A DNA stretch of 64,000 nucleotides from Edolisoma coerulescens (Eukaryota > Chordata > Aves > Passeriformes > Campephagidae), in NCBI GenBank assembly GCA_013397115.1, contig VWZW01001682.1, positions 124,510 to 188,509 of the forward strand, in the 5' to 3' direction. Below are positions 38,203-52,046 of this stretch, piece by piece. Position numbers and translations under genes: made by a program. Below the pieces are notes generated by a model, which saw only the letters and a program-made list of their open reading frames with translations, searched no databases and was not told the origin of the DNA. The stretch's first letter is position 1, and each line of letters starts with the position of its first letter.

Positions 38203-41200
38203 CTTGATGCTTTCAAACATATGAACTTGTTTGAAGATACTAATCACATTTGAACTCCCTGTTCCCTCCTCCCCCTTAATGTTCTGGATGAATTTTTATC
38301 TTTCTTTCTCATCGCTTTTCATAGTGGTTAGTTGGTTCAGTGTGATTTTTATCATATTCATCCCCTTGTTTGAATTACCATTCAGTATGCAATTATCCTA
38401 TCACAGAATGTCCTATTTTTGTTCTGTCAGAGACATAAGATAAATGGAAGACTGAAAGCACTAAACCAATTATATAACCTTTTGTCATCTACTTACTGAT
38501 GGAAACCCTTTCCAGCAATATTTTTTTTCCCCCCTCCTTCTCCCCAGAGTTCACTATTTACCTTAGGTTTATATCAGCTCAGGATAGTCCTGTTAACCAT
38601 TTTCATCCTAATGCTGCCCTACTTGATCGAGTTTCAGGCAGGCAACTTTGTATTTTATTTTGAAGTATTTGTGACATGAATTAAGTTAAAATCACTGAGC
38701 AGTGGTTTTGATTCAGCGCTGCTGATGTTTTGTTTCTGTGACAAAGGTAAATGTATCCATTTACTTTTAATATTATGATGCTTGAGATGGGAAAAATTTT
38801 ATTGCCCATAAGGTGATAGACATGGAAATGTTTCCTGCACTGTTCAGTAGTTGTTTTAATTTTTACAACCAAACACAAATAACCCCTCTGAGACCCTTGT
38901 GTAGTCTGCTGTCACTTGTGCTATTACTGCAGTTGCTTTTCCTGGACTTTTAGTGATTTCACTCATAGGAAGTTTGCTTGATCAGTCTTAAAGTTACCTG
39001 TGATTTTTTTTTAAATGCAATTTTTGGAAGGTTTTATGATATTTTAGTGACTCTACTAATTTGAAACTGAATAGGAATGAAGCACTGTGACATAACACTC
39101 AGTAACAAATGACTGTGGCAACAAACTGGATAGTGAAAAAGAGGTGGAGATAAAATTGTTCATTTGGTGCTTTTACTTTTCTTAGTTATTGGCATCATGG
39201 GAAAAAAAATCAAAGAAGCCTAGAGGGAAGTGAAAAAGAAAGCAAAATGAAAGATAAGCAACTTATTAGGGAACATTCAAAAAGCTATTATTATAACTTT
39301 AGCTGTGCACTAAAATTTCGATTTTCGTTAATATTTCTTTGCAAATGAAGAGATTCTGTAAGAATGATTGTTGATTCACTGGTAAGATGGCAAATCAAGT
39401 GTTAAGGATGGTTTTTCTTTAAGGCAACTACCCTTGCTGCAGTGGAAAATGCAAATAAGAGGCTTCTCTTTATTAACTTTTTCTACTATAGCTACCTGGT
39501 GTTCATTGTGAAGCTGATTCTCATTATAACTGTACTGTGAAAAGTAATTGCTGTTGTACAGTAATTCAATTTCAGTGTATTCATGCATCAGTAAACCAGT
39601 GGGGTTTATCTAGAGAAACCTGGGACTCTAAAGCTTTTTATCATGAAATTCCACATGCAGAAAAATGTTCTTCCGAGAAGTAGAATATCAGCATTTACAT
39701 TTAACAAACATTTGCAGTGAAGAGAAATGGATTTTTTTCCACTGATGATTTTTACACCAGTCTTTAAGCTTTTTTTTTGGATACTATTAGGATGATACTG
39801 TTTATGCACAGTTAAAGTAACGTAGGTGTTTGAAATGTTTGTGCTTAGTCACGTACATACGTGGTGGCACATTTCAGTATGCACCTGTATGTTTGTGTGG
39901 CTACAGACCTTTAGATGTGCATTTTGGGGTTTATATGTGCAATATCAACAGATGCAGTTTGCTATTGTTTTTCTGCATATGTATGTACATATATACGTTG
40001 GCAAAGTATTAAACAACATGTACTGCATTCAGATGTTTCCAAGCAAATACTGGTAAATTGGTGTCCTAGTCGATAAATTAATTTTTACTTAAAGAGATGT
40101 GTTAGTGCAAAATGAACTTGGTTTGATGGACACAAAGATTGTGACAAGTCATTCAAAGCTGAGAGTGAAAGTTCCTAAATTTTCTTTATTTAGAGCACTA
40201 CAGAATATTTCCATAGAGTGTATGAAAGCTCAATAAAAAATCTTACTGAATATTGTAGTCAATAATTGTAGCTTTAATTTACAAACCACCTCCAAGTCCT
40301 TTACTCTTTCCTTGAGTGTACTTGGAATTTAACTCATTTTTAGTGTGTAACTTAGTTCATCCCCATTCAAGGTAACAGTAAGGAATATTCCAGGTGAATC
40401 CTGAATTTTTTTTTTTTTTGAGACTGTTTTAAATGTGCCCTGGCTTGAATGCCCACTGAGTATTTTATTGCACTGTATTTTCATTCTGATTTTCTATGAC
40501 TTTGATCAAGGCTAGATTGGGAATGGCATTCTTGAGAAGAGAAGCAAACAATCATTCATGTTTTATATTCGTATAATCTAATAGAAATAGATCTTAAATG
40601 TCAAAACTTATTACTTTTCTAGGCTCACTATTTCAAAGAGAGAATAAATTCCTTCATTGAGCTATTTTCATCTGCAGAATTAGAAGCAAAATGAATATCA
40701 ATGTGCACTCTTCACAACTGTGGCTCAATGGGGGCTGTACTGACCCCTGATTTTTTTTAAATAAATATAGTAAGAAAGGGGTTTTTTTGTTCAGCAGATG
40801 GAAATGAAAAAAAAAGAACCTCAACGTTAAGTTTATAAAATTACTGAGGGAAAAAATTATAAATGGTTGTGGGTGGAAGGAAATTATGGTGAATCAACCC
40901 AGTATCACTATAAATAGTTTTAACTGACAGAATAAAGACATAATGAATAAAGGAGAGATGGCTACAGTTGTGTTAATTACTGCTAACAAATTAAAGGTTT
41001 TCAGCAATATTTTTGTATTCACATTTAGTATTTTAACTGTAATTGTTGCTAGTTAATTTTGGTGTCATTTGAACTTGCTCGTAGTTTTACTTGTCTCCTT
41101 GTGTCAGTAATAAATTTGTGTTCTTGAAAGCTTTAAGAGCTTTATTTTTACATTTTTGCAAATTAGAATACATTGGAAAATGAAAAGATGGTTAGCAATC

Positions 41201-44200
41201 CACTGACAGTGGAGTATTCAATAGCATAACACATAACCTTGATAGTCATAATTTGGAGAATATTTAAAGGCACAGTAAATACTTTTCTTTATTGCTATTG
41301 GGTTTGAGGATTGCTTTTGGTAAATGTGTAGAATTTAGGATATTCAAAAAATGAAGGATTGGCAGACTTATTCTAGTGTGGATCAACTAAATACACATTG
41401 CTCCTTTACTTTTTAGTTCTTTGAGTTTGCCAAGAAATTTGTGTATTTATAAGCAGATGCTGCTATGAATTCTGAAAGAGGGGGGAAAAAGTCTATTTTA
41501 TTGGAGTGTGGGTGGGCGAGTTTTCTCCTTAACCTTCTTTGCCACCCCATGGCTGTGGTGTGAGAGCTCAGACTGTCCTCGGGTGAATTTTCTGGTAAAC
41601 AAGAGGAATGAATGAAAAAGGTACTATCAGTTTATCTCATACCTGTCCTATGTGTGCAATGGAATAAATATGGAATAGACAGGTTTAATGGAAGTTAGTT
41701 TTTATGTCTGTAGACCTCTCTGAATCATAGCAGGGAGCCCAAGTGCATTGATTAAATATTTAACTCTTATATGTCCTAAAACCCAGGTCAGCTGAGTTGT
41801 CAGGGAGTTGCTCTTTAAACAGGTACTGGCAGGGGGGGAAGAGGTGAAACATGAAAAAACCCGGTGGGAGGAATAAAAAGAAAACCAGTGAAAACCTCAG
41901 GGAGATGTTTCAGGGGATTTGTGTTGGTCAAGGTTTCCAGGGAGTCACGTACAGCATGTGCAGTATCCAGGAGCTCCTGCTCCCTGCTGCATCACTGCTG
42001 TAGCACTTTCTGCTACAGCTCTGCAAACGTGGAGCTTTCATTGTCTCGGTACACTCTGAAATAGATATTTAAAAAAAAGTAAAGCAACCTGAACCACCTT
42101 TGGATTTATTCTGTCTCTAAAACTCTGTCATGTTTGTTGGCTAAAAGAAAAAAAAAAGAGTCCCTTGTCTAGTCAGGAAATTTAGTGAATTTCTTTAAGT
42201 TCAAATTTAGAAAAAAGAAAAAGTACCCACAAGATAAAAAGGAGGAAAATTAAGGCTTGTAGAGAAAGCTTCAAAGCATTTGCTGCTGGAGACAATTATG
42301 ATGGTCTCATCTCCAGTGCCAAGAAAAGAAGTAAAAAGTATTTAAAGATAGTATTTAAAGCATTCAACTTCAGAGCATTTATCTGAAAATACAGCGAGGA
42401 AATCCAGCCACTTCACAGATTCGTTCTTGTATTAGGCTTCATTGCAAAAGTACATAACATTCAGTCTTTGCAATCAACACAAAATAGTTTTTCAGACAGC
42501 AGGAAGTAAACAGTAAAGTAGTTTTAGAAGAATGAAGTAGGATAAATTAGCCTCATTTATCCTTCTTTCTTATCAGTATTTTTGGGTATTAGCATATTTT
42601 GGTACTTTACATTAGCATTAATTATTTTAGCAAAATTAGTCATATTGTCCAACTTTCTGTTCAATGTGGGATTTAAACTAGTCACTTCAAATAATGTTTT
42701 AATTAAAACTTAATTTCACTTGCACAACTGTCATCTTCTCAATTTTCAATTATAACTCTGATCTCATGTTGTAAATACGTATCATTGAATCTATTTTTTG
42801 GAATTATAAAAATAAATACTGGTACTCTTACGTCATACAGAAATGATAGAAGTTCAGTGTCATATCAGTTTTAGAGGGTTTATTGATACCTATTTTTAAT
42901 TGATTATGAATATTCTCTTGAGAAGATGCACTGTAACTTGCTGTTCATGTAACATTAGCCTGTTTTCTGAAACCTTGTGTTCATTTGATTTAATGTGTAG
43001 ATAATAAAAAAGGTCTCTTCCTTTAGAGAATGCTCAGCCTGCATCCGTGCAGAGCAGGTTTCCAAGCTGCTGCCTCCTTTTTCCATTCCATGAATGATGC
43101 CAACCTCCTCTCTCTGTCTGTGAAGCGTGAGGGAGCACCAGGAGCAGCAGTGGGGAGGAGCCCGTTAATAGCTTTCTTGGAGGGATTTAATGAATGGTCA
43201 TTTATCAATATTTTGAGGAGGAGAGAGACTATCATCTCTGTGTGATTCTTCATTTTGAAGTGCTTGGAAGCATTTCAATGAAAAGAGGTGTAGAGAGAAT
43301 TCATTAATGGTTTTTACAAGCATTAACTCTTCCCTCTGCTCTGTGATGGAGTTTCCAGTGGGGCTGTGCTGGGTCAGGTGTGCTGGCTCAGCCTGACCTG
43401 CCCCTGGAGCACCATTGCAAGAGAAAAGCCTCCTGCACAGATAACTGAGGGAAAATACCCCATTTATCCTCTTCACTCCCACCTTTCTTGAGTTTGACTT
43501 TAGTGTAATTAGGTAGGAAGAGACCTGCTTGATCTAAACCACTTCCAGCTTAGTTAATTTGTTATGTCTCTAACAGCTGATTGTGTATTCCAAACACGCC
43601 CAGCACTGGTCAGCACATTTCCTTTCTCTCTCACCTTTTGGATTTTTAACACCTGCTGGTCCAAAAGTTATTCTGTCTCATCTTATTTTCTTTGGACACT
43701 ACAGTTTCTTTTATCTTCTAATTTGACTAGAATAATACTTTATAGGTTTATACAATAAACTCCCAGCTGAACAGTTTCTTTAAGGCTGGAGGACTGCACA
43801 GACTCTGGCACTGTGCTTTTGAAGCTCACAGGACACTCTGATTAGGGAGCTGCTGATGAGGGCCGGGGTAAAGAAACTCTTCCCAGCAGCACTGAATTTC
43901 AGGTGGTCACAATTTCTCCTGGAGTTAAATCAGAACATCAGGATTATCACTACTGATGGTGTGTGAAACAGTTTTGGGAGACAAAAGCAGACGAGGAGTG
44001 AGATAAGATGCTTCCATTTTTTTTTCCTGGGAAAGCAGGGGCTTATTTTGAGAGAGAATTAACCAAATATTTAGCTAATGTTCTTGTTTTGAACTGTATT
44101 TTAACAGCTGTCTGAAATACAACTGCAATAAAATATCAGATTTGGGTTGTAACTAGAATTTCAAATGTTTAAAACTAATCTTCCTTTTGATGAAAACCAA

Positions 44201-45151
44201 GAAAAAGGCTCAAGTTTCGTTCGCTAACGTTAGACTTCTGGATTTTCCTAGCCTGTACTTTTATGTGCTTGCAAGTTGGCAGTGGCTCTTGAAGAAGTCT
44301 CCCTTCTGGCTCCCACAGGTTCTTGCTCACCTCTCCTTTCTCCTTTACTTTTGCTCCACTGAGCTGTGGCAAAGGCGTGCAGAATGGTCTGAGAGTTTTA
44401 AGACCGAAGAATTATCCAGTGCAGAAACCCCAAAACAAAAAGCTAAGAGAGGCTTTCTTTCCCTTAGATTAATTAGAATCTTGCTCATGGCGTGAAATGA
44501 AAAATACTTGTAACAGTAGGGCCCAGGAAGGAGATGGGAGACAGGAATGAGTTAGATGATATGATGGACACTACTGGCTTTTATTTTCTCATGGGAGTGG
44601 AGCTGGTGACTTAGAACTATATTGAACCATCTTTGCATTTGGATGGTTTTTGAACTCCAGCAACTCTGCAGCTGTTTAGGGAACTTGTTTAATTACTTAT
44701 AGGTCACTTCAGGTCTGATATTTCGTGTGGGCTAAATTTGCTCTGCTGTTGCATGCTGTGCCAGAGGGTGAGAATCTCCTGCCCTGTTTGTAGGTGGTCA
44801 GTTCCTTATGAATGGTGGCTGCAGAAAGCTGAGCTCCTCCCTCAAACCGTAGGTGTCTGAGCAAAAATGTTTCAAATTAATAACCTGAATCTCTAGAGCT
44901 TCAGTAAAATATAAACAAGATTTTGATTTTCCTAAGGAACAAGGCAAGGTAGCTCACACATGGCACATATTGATTGATAGATTTGAGGCTTTTGCTGGGC
45001 AAAAAGGCATCATCCCAGGAACAACATAAACCCACTGCAACCTGGGTCTCACAGTGCTCAAATTCTGTAGTACTTCAGTCGGTGACACTGGAGAGCAAGC
45101 AGCTTTAGGGCTGATAAGAGGGGTGGAAAGATTCTTACTAAAAAAACAGTC

Positions 45152-45178
45152 TTTGATCAATTTAACTGATTGATCAAA
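45152..45178. repeat. Perfect inverted repeat, 10-bp stem with 7-base loop
   Basis: TTTGATCAAT at 45152-45161 and ATTGATCAAA at 45169-45178 are exact reverse complements around TTAACTG. The inner TTGATCAA is itself palindromic, so the arrangement is also close to a direct repeat. No associated gene or element end. Confidence 0.6.
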
Positions 45179-47060
45179 TTATGTTTAAAATTAAAATGTT
45201 AATGGATTTCAACCTCCTTCCAAAGATGGACTCTGAATGTGAGGTTTCACAAAAATGTCTAGGCAATGCTTTCCATGTACACAGCCAAAAGCATCTTAAC
45301 ACATTTATGTTGCAGATTTAGGATTTGTAGCAGGAACAGCTGAGACCCACAACACTGGCAAAAACTGCAGCACACTTGGGTGGGAGCAGGTGCAGAGCCT
45401 GAGACCTGGGCTGGATTTTGCTTTTCGGTTTTGAGGAGACACAAAGTTAAAAATCACTGGGTGGGGAGAGCAGAAGTGTGAACTTTGATTTTGTGGTGTT
45501 TTATGTTTGGAAGGAAGAACATTTTGTAGCTCACGTTGTCCTAATCACTGTGTCATTTGGTGCTGGGGCCAGGATAGGAAAAACTGTAGTCATTTATTTC
45601 AGGAGCATCTTGATTTCAGTGTCATGTAATTATGCCACATTACCTTTGGTATATGCTTTAAAATTAGTAGCAGTGAAGGGAACAAGCAACAAATTATAGA
45701 GAACATTTTTAAATTTCTTTTACCTCCATGTAAATAGATACACAGCCTTGTATTCTTGGCCCAAATGCACTTCTCTGTCATTTCAGCTAGCCCAGCATAT
45801 CTTGGATGATTGCTTCTAGCCGTGTTGTGCAAGTACTCCAGGAGGACAAATTGTTTGAGTAAATCATAACAAAAAAGGTGTTTCATGTAAGAAATAACCA
45901 GTTCCAAACTAATACTATAAATTGAAATTTTATTGATTAGTGTGGTTTTTAATTTTTTTTTATTATAAAGTTTAAATTACAGCAATCATTGTGGCACAAA
46001 GCACCACAGAAATGCTCCATTACAGAAAAATCTTGTGCTCTGCGTTTTCAGCGGGTCATTTAAGAGCAATGGAAACAGTATATGCAAACAAAAAGGAAAA
46101 AAAAACCTGCTCTATACCTGTGAGTCTTTGTTTTAAAAAGAAGCAGGAACTGGGGAAGAAAGGGATGCTGCAGCAGAAGGCACAAGCTGTGTGCAGCAAA
46201 CGAGTGAGGCAGCATTTAGAGATTTCATGTGGCTTCACATCCCCCTTGCCAGGTGTATGATAACACAGACTGTACACTACAGCCTCCCCAAAAGGATTAC
46301 AGGGCAACTTTCTATACATCAGAAAAAAAGCTGGGGACACCCGAAGTTGATGCTTTAATTCTTAAGTGTGAGGATAAAACAGTGTTTAAAACCACTGTAG
46401 CTGGTAAACCTTTGGCACAGGTAGGGAGCAAATTAAGGGAGAACCCTGGTAAATATCTTTGTTTGCTGGTTCATACCTCAGTTTCTTTCATCAGTGGAGT
46501 TTCTGGTTTTGATACCCTGGGGGCTAACACAGTGCAGGGGTTTTCTCCTTTTTGACACCCTGAGCAGGCTAGAATAGCATCTGTAATTAAAAAAGATTGG
46601 CTTACACAATAATTTTCCATTATATTGAAAAAACTGAGTTTTGTCAGTAAAATCATACTTTTATTACTCATTTCCCATAACTTGTAGTGAGATGGTAATT
46701 TAGCACTTTGTAAATGTGCCAGTAAATTAGTAATTCTTGAGTCATTAATTTTGCATTTATCTTAATTGTGTTACATCTATGGCTATGTATGGAGTTTTAC
46801 TTTTTTACACTTGAAAAATATTACTACGGTGTTATTTTTGAGATGGGTTTAAGAAAACTAAATTATCTTATTTTAATACAAATATTTTTGACATATAAAA
46901 ATGGAAATTTTGCCTTGATTTGTGAATTAAGCAATTTTTATTTAAATGTCATTATGAATCGTTTTAGAAATGGGAATAGCTATTTTCCTTTTGCTTTCAG
47001 ATAACTCCATGCTCATGATCTAGAAATTAAACCCCTAACCTCTTGATCTTTATTTTTGAT

Positions 47061-47210
47061 TGAAGTTTAATAAGGAATTGGATAAATTCATAAAACATGA
47101 GTCCATAGGTGGCTAATTAATATACTAATGGACAACCTTTGAATCAGGAAGCCCATAAAACACTGATTGCCATAAGCTGAAATCGTTTACTGAGAAAACA
47201 GCCAAAGGCT
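47061..47210 (+). mobile_element. Probable ancient CR1/L3-type LINE 3' region, sense
   Basis: AAGTTTAATAAGGAATTGGA then TAAATTCATAAAACATGAGTCC, ATAGGTGGCTAATTAATATA, TGGACAACCTTTGAATCAGG and CACTGATTGCCATAAGCTGA follow, in order and spacing, the 3' part of an old LINE tail common in turtles, crocodilians and birds (pattern: AAGGAACTGGATAAATTC..GGAGGATAGGTCCAT..GGTGGCTATT..CTCTGATTGCCAGAAGCTG). The first part would encode the C-terminal RT-domain tail or 3' UTR. Divergence is high. The exact subfamily is not assigned. Confidence 0.6.
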
Positions 47211-47779
47211 TTTGTCCTATTTCTCAAGTTCTTTTCTCCAGCAATCCCTGCTGGCCACTGCTGAAGAGAGGTTGGGAGCTCTCCTTTGTTTCTCTGCTGA
47301 CTCTCATTGCTGAGATTCTGTCAAAAACTCGAAGAGCTGAACTTAAAAAGCTGTCAGATGACTGCCAAGTTTTTAAAAGACCAAGTAGTTTGAGCTTATG
47401 ACACAGTTCTTTGGGTGGTGCTATATTCTTATTTAAAAAATGATATTTTATTTGAAAAAATGCTGCATGCTTATGGCTTTTCTTCTCCTCATCTATCACC
47501 TTGTTTTCTGAGCTCGAAGAGTGAACCATGCAGGTGGCACTGGCCAGGCTGCTTTGTGCAAACCCAAAGCAATGTTCAGGAGAAACTCAGACCTTTGCAT
47601 GATAAAAGTGAAGCGAAAGTCCCTCAGAACTAGATCAACACAACCCCAATATATATTAAAAAATCAACAAAACCCCAGAGAGATGCCTTGGGTTTAAAAT
47701 AGGCTGAGGTATTCAGGGTTTTATTTTCTGTCTTCTCTTTGGATGTTGAAACAACTTTGTTACATGGGAACTTTGATGG

Positions 47780-48379
47780 ATGGGAGCAGATAGAAAAGAG
47801 GAATATTTTACTGTAGTAATAATCAAATATTGTTCACCTCTTTCAGCCTCTCCATCTCTGTGGGAACACAGGCACTATCCTGCATTCTGTTCCTGGCTGC
47901 AGGTGGCAGTTTTGAACTTTTCTCCGGTACCTCGTCCTCCATTGGAGGACACAATTAATTGGGAGAAATACATTTTATTACCTCATTTCTCTCCTGATGA
48001 CTATAATGCAATATATCAAATAAACACTCCAACGAATGGCTTGCCATTTTTCATGGCTAAGGAGAAGGTCTGTGTGGCTGGGAAGCTGCAGCAATGGAGG
48101 TTAGTTAATTATTTTAGGCAATTCCAAGTGACAGTGTGCACCAGAGGGATTATCAGTGCCTTGATAGACTTTTTGAACCCAGAAGCTATTGTAGCTCTTG
48201 CTTTTGGAGTTTCATTGAAATTATTTAATTACCTTGGTTCTTTCTTTTTTCTTTTTTTTTTTAAAGCATATGTTCTCATTAAAAAATCCTATAACATTCC
48301 TGATCACTGTTCTGTATCTTTTGTACTGAAGTCTGAGGCAATTAATTTGCTTGTTCCATGCTATATCAACACTGTCTGA
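47780..48379 (+). other. Longest open frame in the window (199 codons), probably non-coding
   Basis: ATG at 47780 runs open to TGA at 48377-48379. The translation has no motif I recognise: the middle reads LPHFSPDDYNAIYQINTPTN and the later part has a hydrophobic FFFLFFF string encoded by a poly-T run at about 48240-48262. There is no CpG-rich promoter, no good Kozak context (CTTTGATGG at -9 is out of frame), and codon use looks like the surrounding intron. A frame of this length is uncommon but not impossible by chance over 64 kb in six frames. It lies in the sense orientation of CACNA2D3, so it could only be an alternative exon or a nested gene if real. I treat it as chance openness, possibly over a conserved non-coding stretch. 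Confidence 0.3.
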
Positions 48380-50588
48380 CACTTTCTTCCCATATCCTGT
48401 GTGGTCTGGCTGTCTCCTTGCCAACATTTGCCACTTTTAAAAGAATTTCTCTTGCTTTTCTGATATTTTATTGGATGTTTTAATTTTGCTTCTTGATTTT
48501 CTTCCCTCTTTATGTTCAGTCCTTTGTAAATTATGTTTCCTTCATCATGGTTAGGTCTGCTTTGCACTGCTGGGTTACTCATCATGGGGTGCTTCATCTT
48601 GCATTCTACTCTGTTTACCCACTGCCTTGCCCCTGAGATTCTTTTAAACTATGATGGTGGTTTTTTTCCCCTTTCACCCATAATTAAACAAATTATTTAT
48701 CTTTGTCACTGTAAAACTAATGAAATCAACATTGACCTGATTTCACCTTTCAACTACATTTATCAATGTAACATATCTTATTAGACTTACATATTCACTG
48801 CAAGCATATAAGGAGAACACAAAGGGGTTATTTTGTGATTGACCTGAGGTGAAATTCCAGGAAAATTTTTCATTTCTCTCATTTGAGTGTGCTGTTTGCT
48901 AAAGAACTGATGGCTGTAAGCCCTTATGGTGCTCACTGCTCTCAGTGCATGAGTTTGCAGGACAGGTACCTTTCCTTGGGAGAAACAAAGACAACGGGAA
49001 CTTTACAGCTGTCAATAACAATGAAAGAGATAAAAGGTCACAAGATACATTGTGGGTATAAATGAGGTATTCATTTTGAAGGTAAGGGTTTGAAAACAAG
49101 ACTTCTACTCTTTCAGAACACTAGAAATTATGATTGAAATGAAACCAGTTAAATTAATCGATTGTAGCCAAAGCTACTTGGATTTTCTTCTCAAAAATAC
49201 TCAAGACAAAGGCGTAGTAGTTTGGTTTAGTCTAATTTGGTAGCATTAGCTTTTATATTTTTCTATCCCCTAAGAGAGCCACCAAGAAATTTGCAATGAT
49301 TTCAGCCTCTCCCCATGTCTAGAACCAGGTTACTTTAGTTTCTTTTTGCACTCTATCACTACAAATTTTAAACATTAATAACTTAACAGCTGTGCTACCA
49401 CATCTGAAGAGCTTTGGTGTAACAAGTAACTTATTATGAAGAAATATTAAGAATTATTTTGTTGTAGGAACTGAAGGAAGAACAAAGGAGTTTATTAGGA
49501 TATCTTAAAAGATTGATTTGTTAATGACTGGATTTGAAGTCAGTTTTCATCGTGCAGTTATAACCCAGACTGGGTTTTGCAAGACTTCTTTATGTATATG
49601 TATGCATTAAGAGTGGACCAAGTGAGAGAATGTAGTTGTGTTGTCATAATCTCTGATGATGCAGTCAGGTGATGGCACAGAAAAGGATGTGGTTTTATTA
49701 CAATACCAGCAGAGAAATACAGCATACTTTAAAAATGATTACAAAGTAAAGTACAAAACAATGGCTTTTATATTACATGTTCTTAAAGCTTTTTTATGGC
49801 ACATATTATTGTGACAATCTGTAGGCATATGTGTTTTTACTTTTAGTAGCTCATTAGAGTGCAGCAGGTAAAGGAGAAACATTATCTTCTGTAATTGCAA
49901 AATCATGGAAGTCCAGCTGCCCCTGCTGAGGATTCCCCGAGTTAAAGGGATATGGGATGTAATCAACACAAACTCTAGGTTTTCTAAGTGACATAACTAA
50001 AATGTTTCATCTGAAATGGCAGAGCTAAGACAAATGTGGAAGCCTTTCATATATTATGCATGAATGAATGAAGTCTTAAATAGCTTCATTCTGCAGCAGA
50101 GGAGATGAGAATCGTGGTGTAACGTGGTGCTTCCTGTCATAGACACAAATAGATCTTGCATTAATCTGATTATGCTGTAGAGCAGGACTCAGGAGGATGC
50201 TCAACATGTCAGGTGTAAATATATTGTTGTTCTGGAATTCAGAGACTTGGCATTTATAAGTAGGCACAAACATTGTGCATTTCTTCCAGGAGAATTTAGT
50301 GCCAGTCCTGGGGCAGATGCTCTATTGGCATATCCTACATTTACTGTGCTCCCATACAAGATAAATCCATGCTGTTCATGCAAATCTTACAAGACTGGGA
50401 CCCTTGTGGGTGCTGATGTGGATGATATACTTGATTTCTGGTTAATTTTAATTTGTTGAAGTAAAAGTCTTCCAAGGCAGTTACAGGGCAAGATAAACTC
50501 GTAGAGGTTCACTCACTGCAACCCTGTAAAAGTTTAAAGCTCTGATGTAGAAAAACTTGTGATGCCACATATAAAATTTACTCAGATT

Positions 50589-50604
50589 AAAAAAAAAAAA
50601 AAAA
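50589..50604. repeat. Poly-A run
   Basis: Sixteen consecutive As. No target-site duplication or element body recognised beside it. Confidence 0.8.
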
Positions 50605-52011
50605 CCTAAGTGTTTTTTCTTTATATCACATAAAATGCTTTTTCGTGATATCATTGCTGCTGGTGTAGAGGAAAACATCTTGGACAGTAAATTTGGCTGC
50701 TTCTCCTTTCAATCTGTGTGTGTGGTGACAAAAATAATTTAGTTTCAAAACCTGCTTAATTCCCTGCATTCAGTCTGTCAGGGTTAACATATTGACTGAG
50801 CCATTGCAATATGGACCTTTGTCCAGACAGAAATTATTAGCACCAGCAGATGATTTCACCGAGGGCTTGGACCAGCCTGCAACAGCACATTTGAATTATT
50901 GCTAATGGGACTGAATTTAAGAAAGTGTTTTGCAGGAGAAATGTCTTCATTATCTGTTATAAATGTCTGTTATTTGTTTCCCCTTATTTGTGTTACAAAG
51001 CACTAATGCTTTAAAAAGTGAAACGAGTAAGTGCTGTGGTGATTTTTACTCCAGAAATTAATTGCACTGCAATCCACAGTGGCTGAACATTTAATTTCAG
51101 ACCAAAGTAAAAGAACATAATATTAAGTCCTGGATGAAATTTCATTCAGTCTGATTTCAGTATTAGTTTCTTATAATTCTTTTTGAGTTACAAACAAGTA
51201 TAACCTACTGGCATGAAAAGAACCTATAAAATTTAAGAAAAACACAAAGTGGTTAATATGCTTTTTTGTTGGTTTAAGATTTCATTTTGTTGTTGTATTT
51301 ATTTTATTTCCATTTTTCCTTCAAAAAGGGCATTTTAAACTCAATATTTCCTCCTGTGCAATTCTGCTTCTTTTGAAAATACAGCCTTGCTTTTCTAGTA
51401 GTAACTTTCTTATGCTGTTTATTTATGAAGAATTGAGAATAGAAAAGTTAATCATCACTTTTGTTCCTTTCTGCAAGTGCTGTAGTGTTAGTCAGCTGGT
51501 TTAGTCTTCATCATATATGAATTAGATGATGCAAATAATTTTAACATAGGGGTTTTTTTTGTGCAGTAATCATAATAAAATTAACTAGGAAAATTAATAA
51601 TTGTTTGAAGTAGAATAAAAAAGAAAAATGGAAGTAAACACTTTTAATTTGCAATGTTGTATTTCACTTGCCTACTCTCACTTTTACATAGCTCCCAACA
51701 TCTTTCCAAATGTTTTACATATTATCACATTTATGGTTAAAAGCTGTGAAATTGTTCCCCTTTCCCTTTCTCTCATTGGGGAATTCGAGTACTCTGAGCC
51801 AAAATTAGCAATCGGGTCATTACAAAGACACTGCTGATATTGTATTTCATACTTAATGAATCTTTATTGGCATCAGGGTCTAACCTTGACTCTGCTGAGT
51901 GAATCATAACTTGGCAGTCTCTGAGTAGGTGCTCCACTGTCCTATCAAATTCCAACAGAGATAATTTGGTCTTTCCCAGCAATTTCACGATAACACGCAG
52001 TATTGTGATTT

Positions 52012-52046
52012 TAAATAAATAATAATAATAAAAATAAAATAATAAG
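52012..52046. repeat. (AAT/AAAT)n microsatellite
   Basis: AAATAAATAATAATAATAAA followed by AATAAAATAATAAG: mixed ATA and AAAT units without G except at the end. Probably length-variable. Confidence 0.8.

Larger units (their letters stand above)
35720..47060 (+). other. CACNA2D3: CACNA2D3 intron downstream of the exon: AT-rich, no gene recognised
   Basis: It contains the poly-T/TTG repeat at 38141-38202, short homopolymers (for example T near 40405-40419), and a 10-bp perfect hairpin at 45152-45178. Modestly GC-richer stretches occur near 43030-43180 and 43330-43440. Open frames reach about 108 codons (46229-46555) without similarity to any protein I know. The next CACNA2D3 exon (RLVEAAEEAH region) was looked for by eye and not seen. 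Confidence 0.55.

Noticed and set aside
37971..38253. Frames with poly-K, poly-N or poly-V strings
   Set aside because: Direct translation of the poly-T/TTG repeat at 38141-38202.
48240..48540. T/C-rich stretch as an antisense retroelement
   Set aside because: Pyrimidine bias is clear, but no ordered blocks of any family could be recognised.
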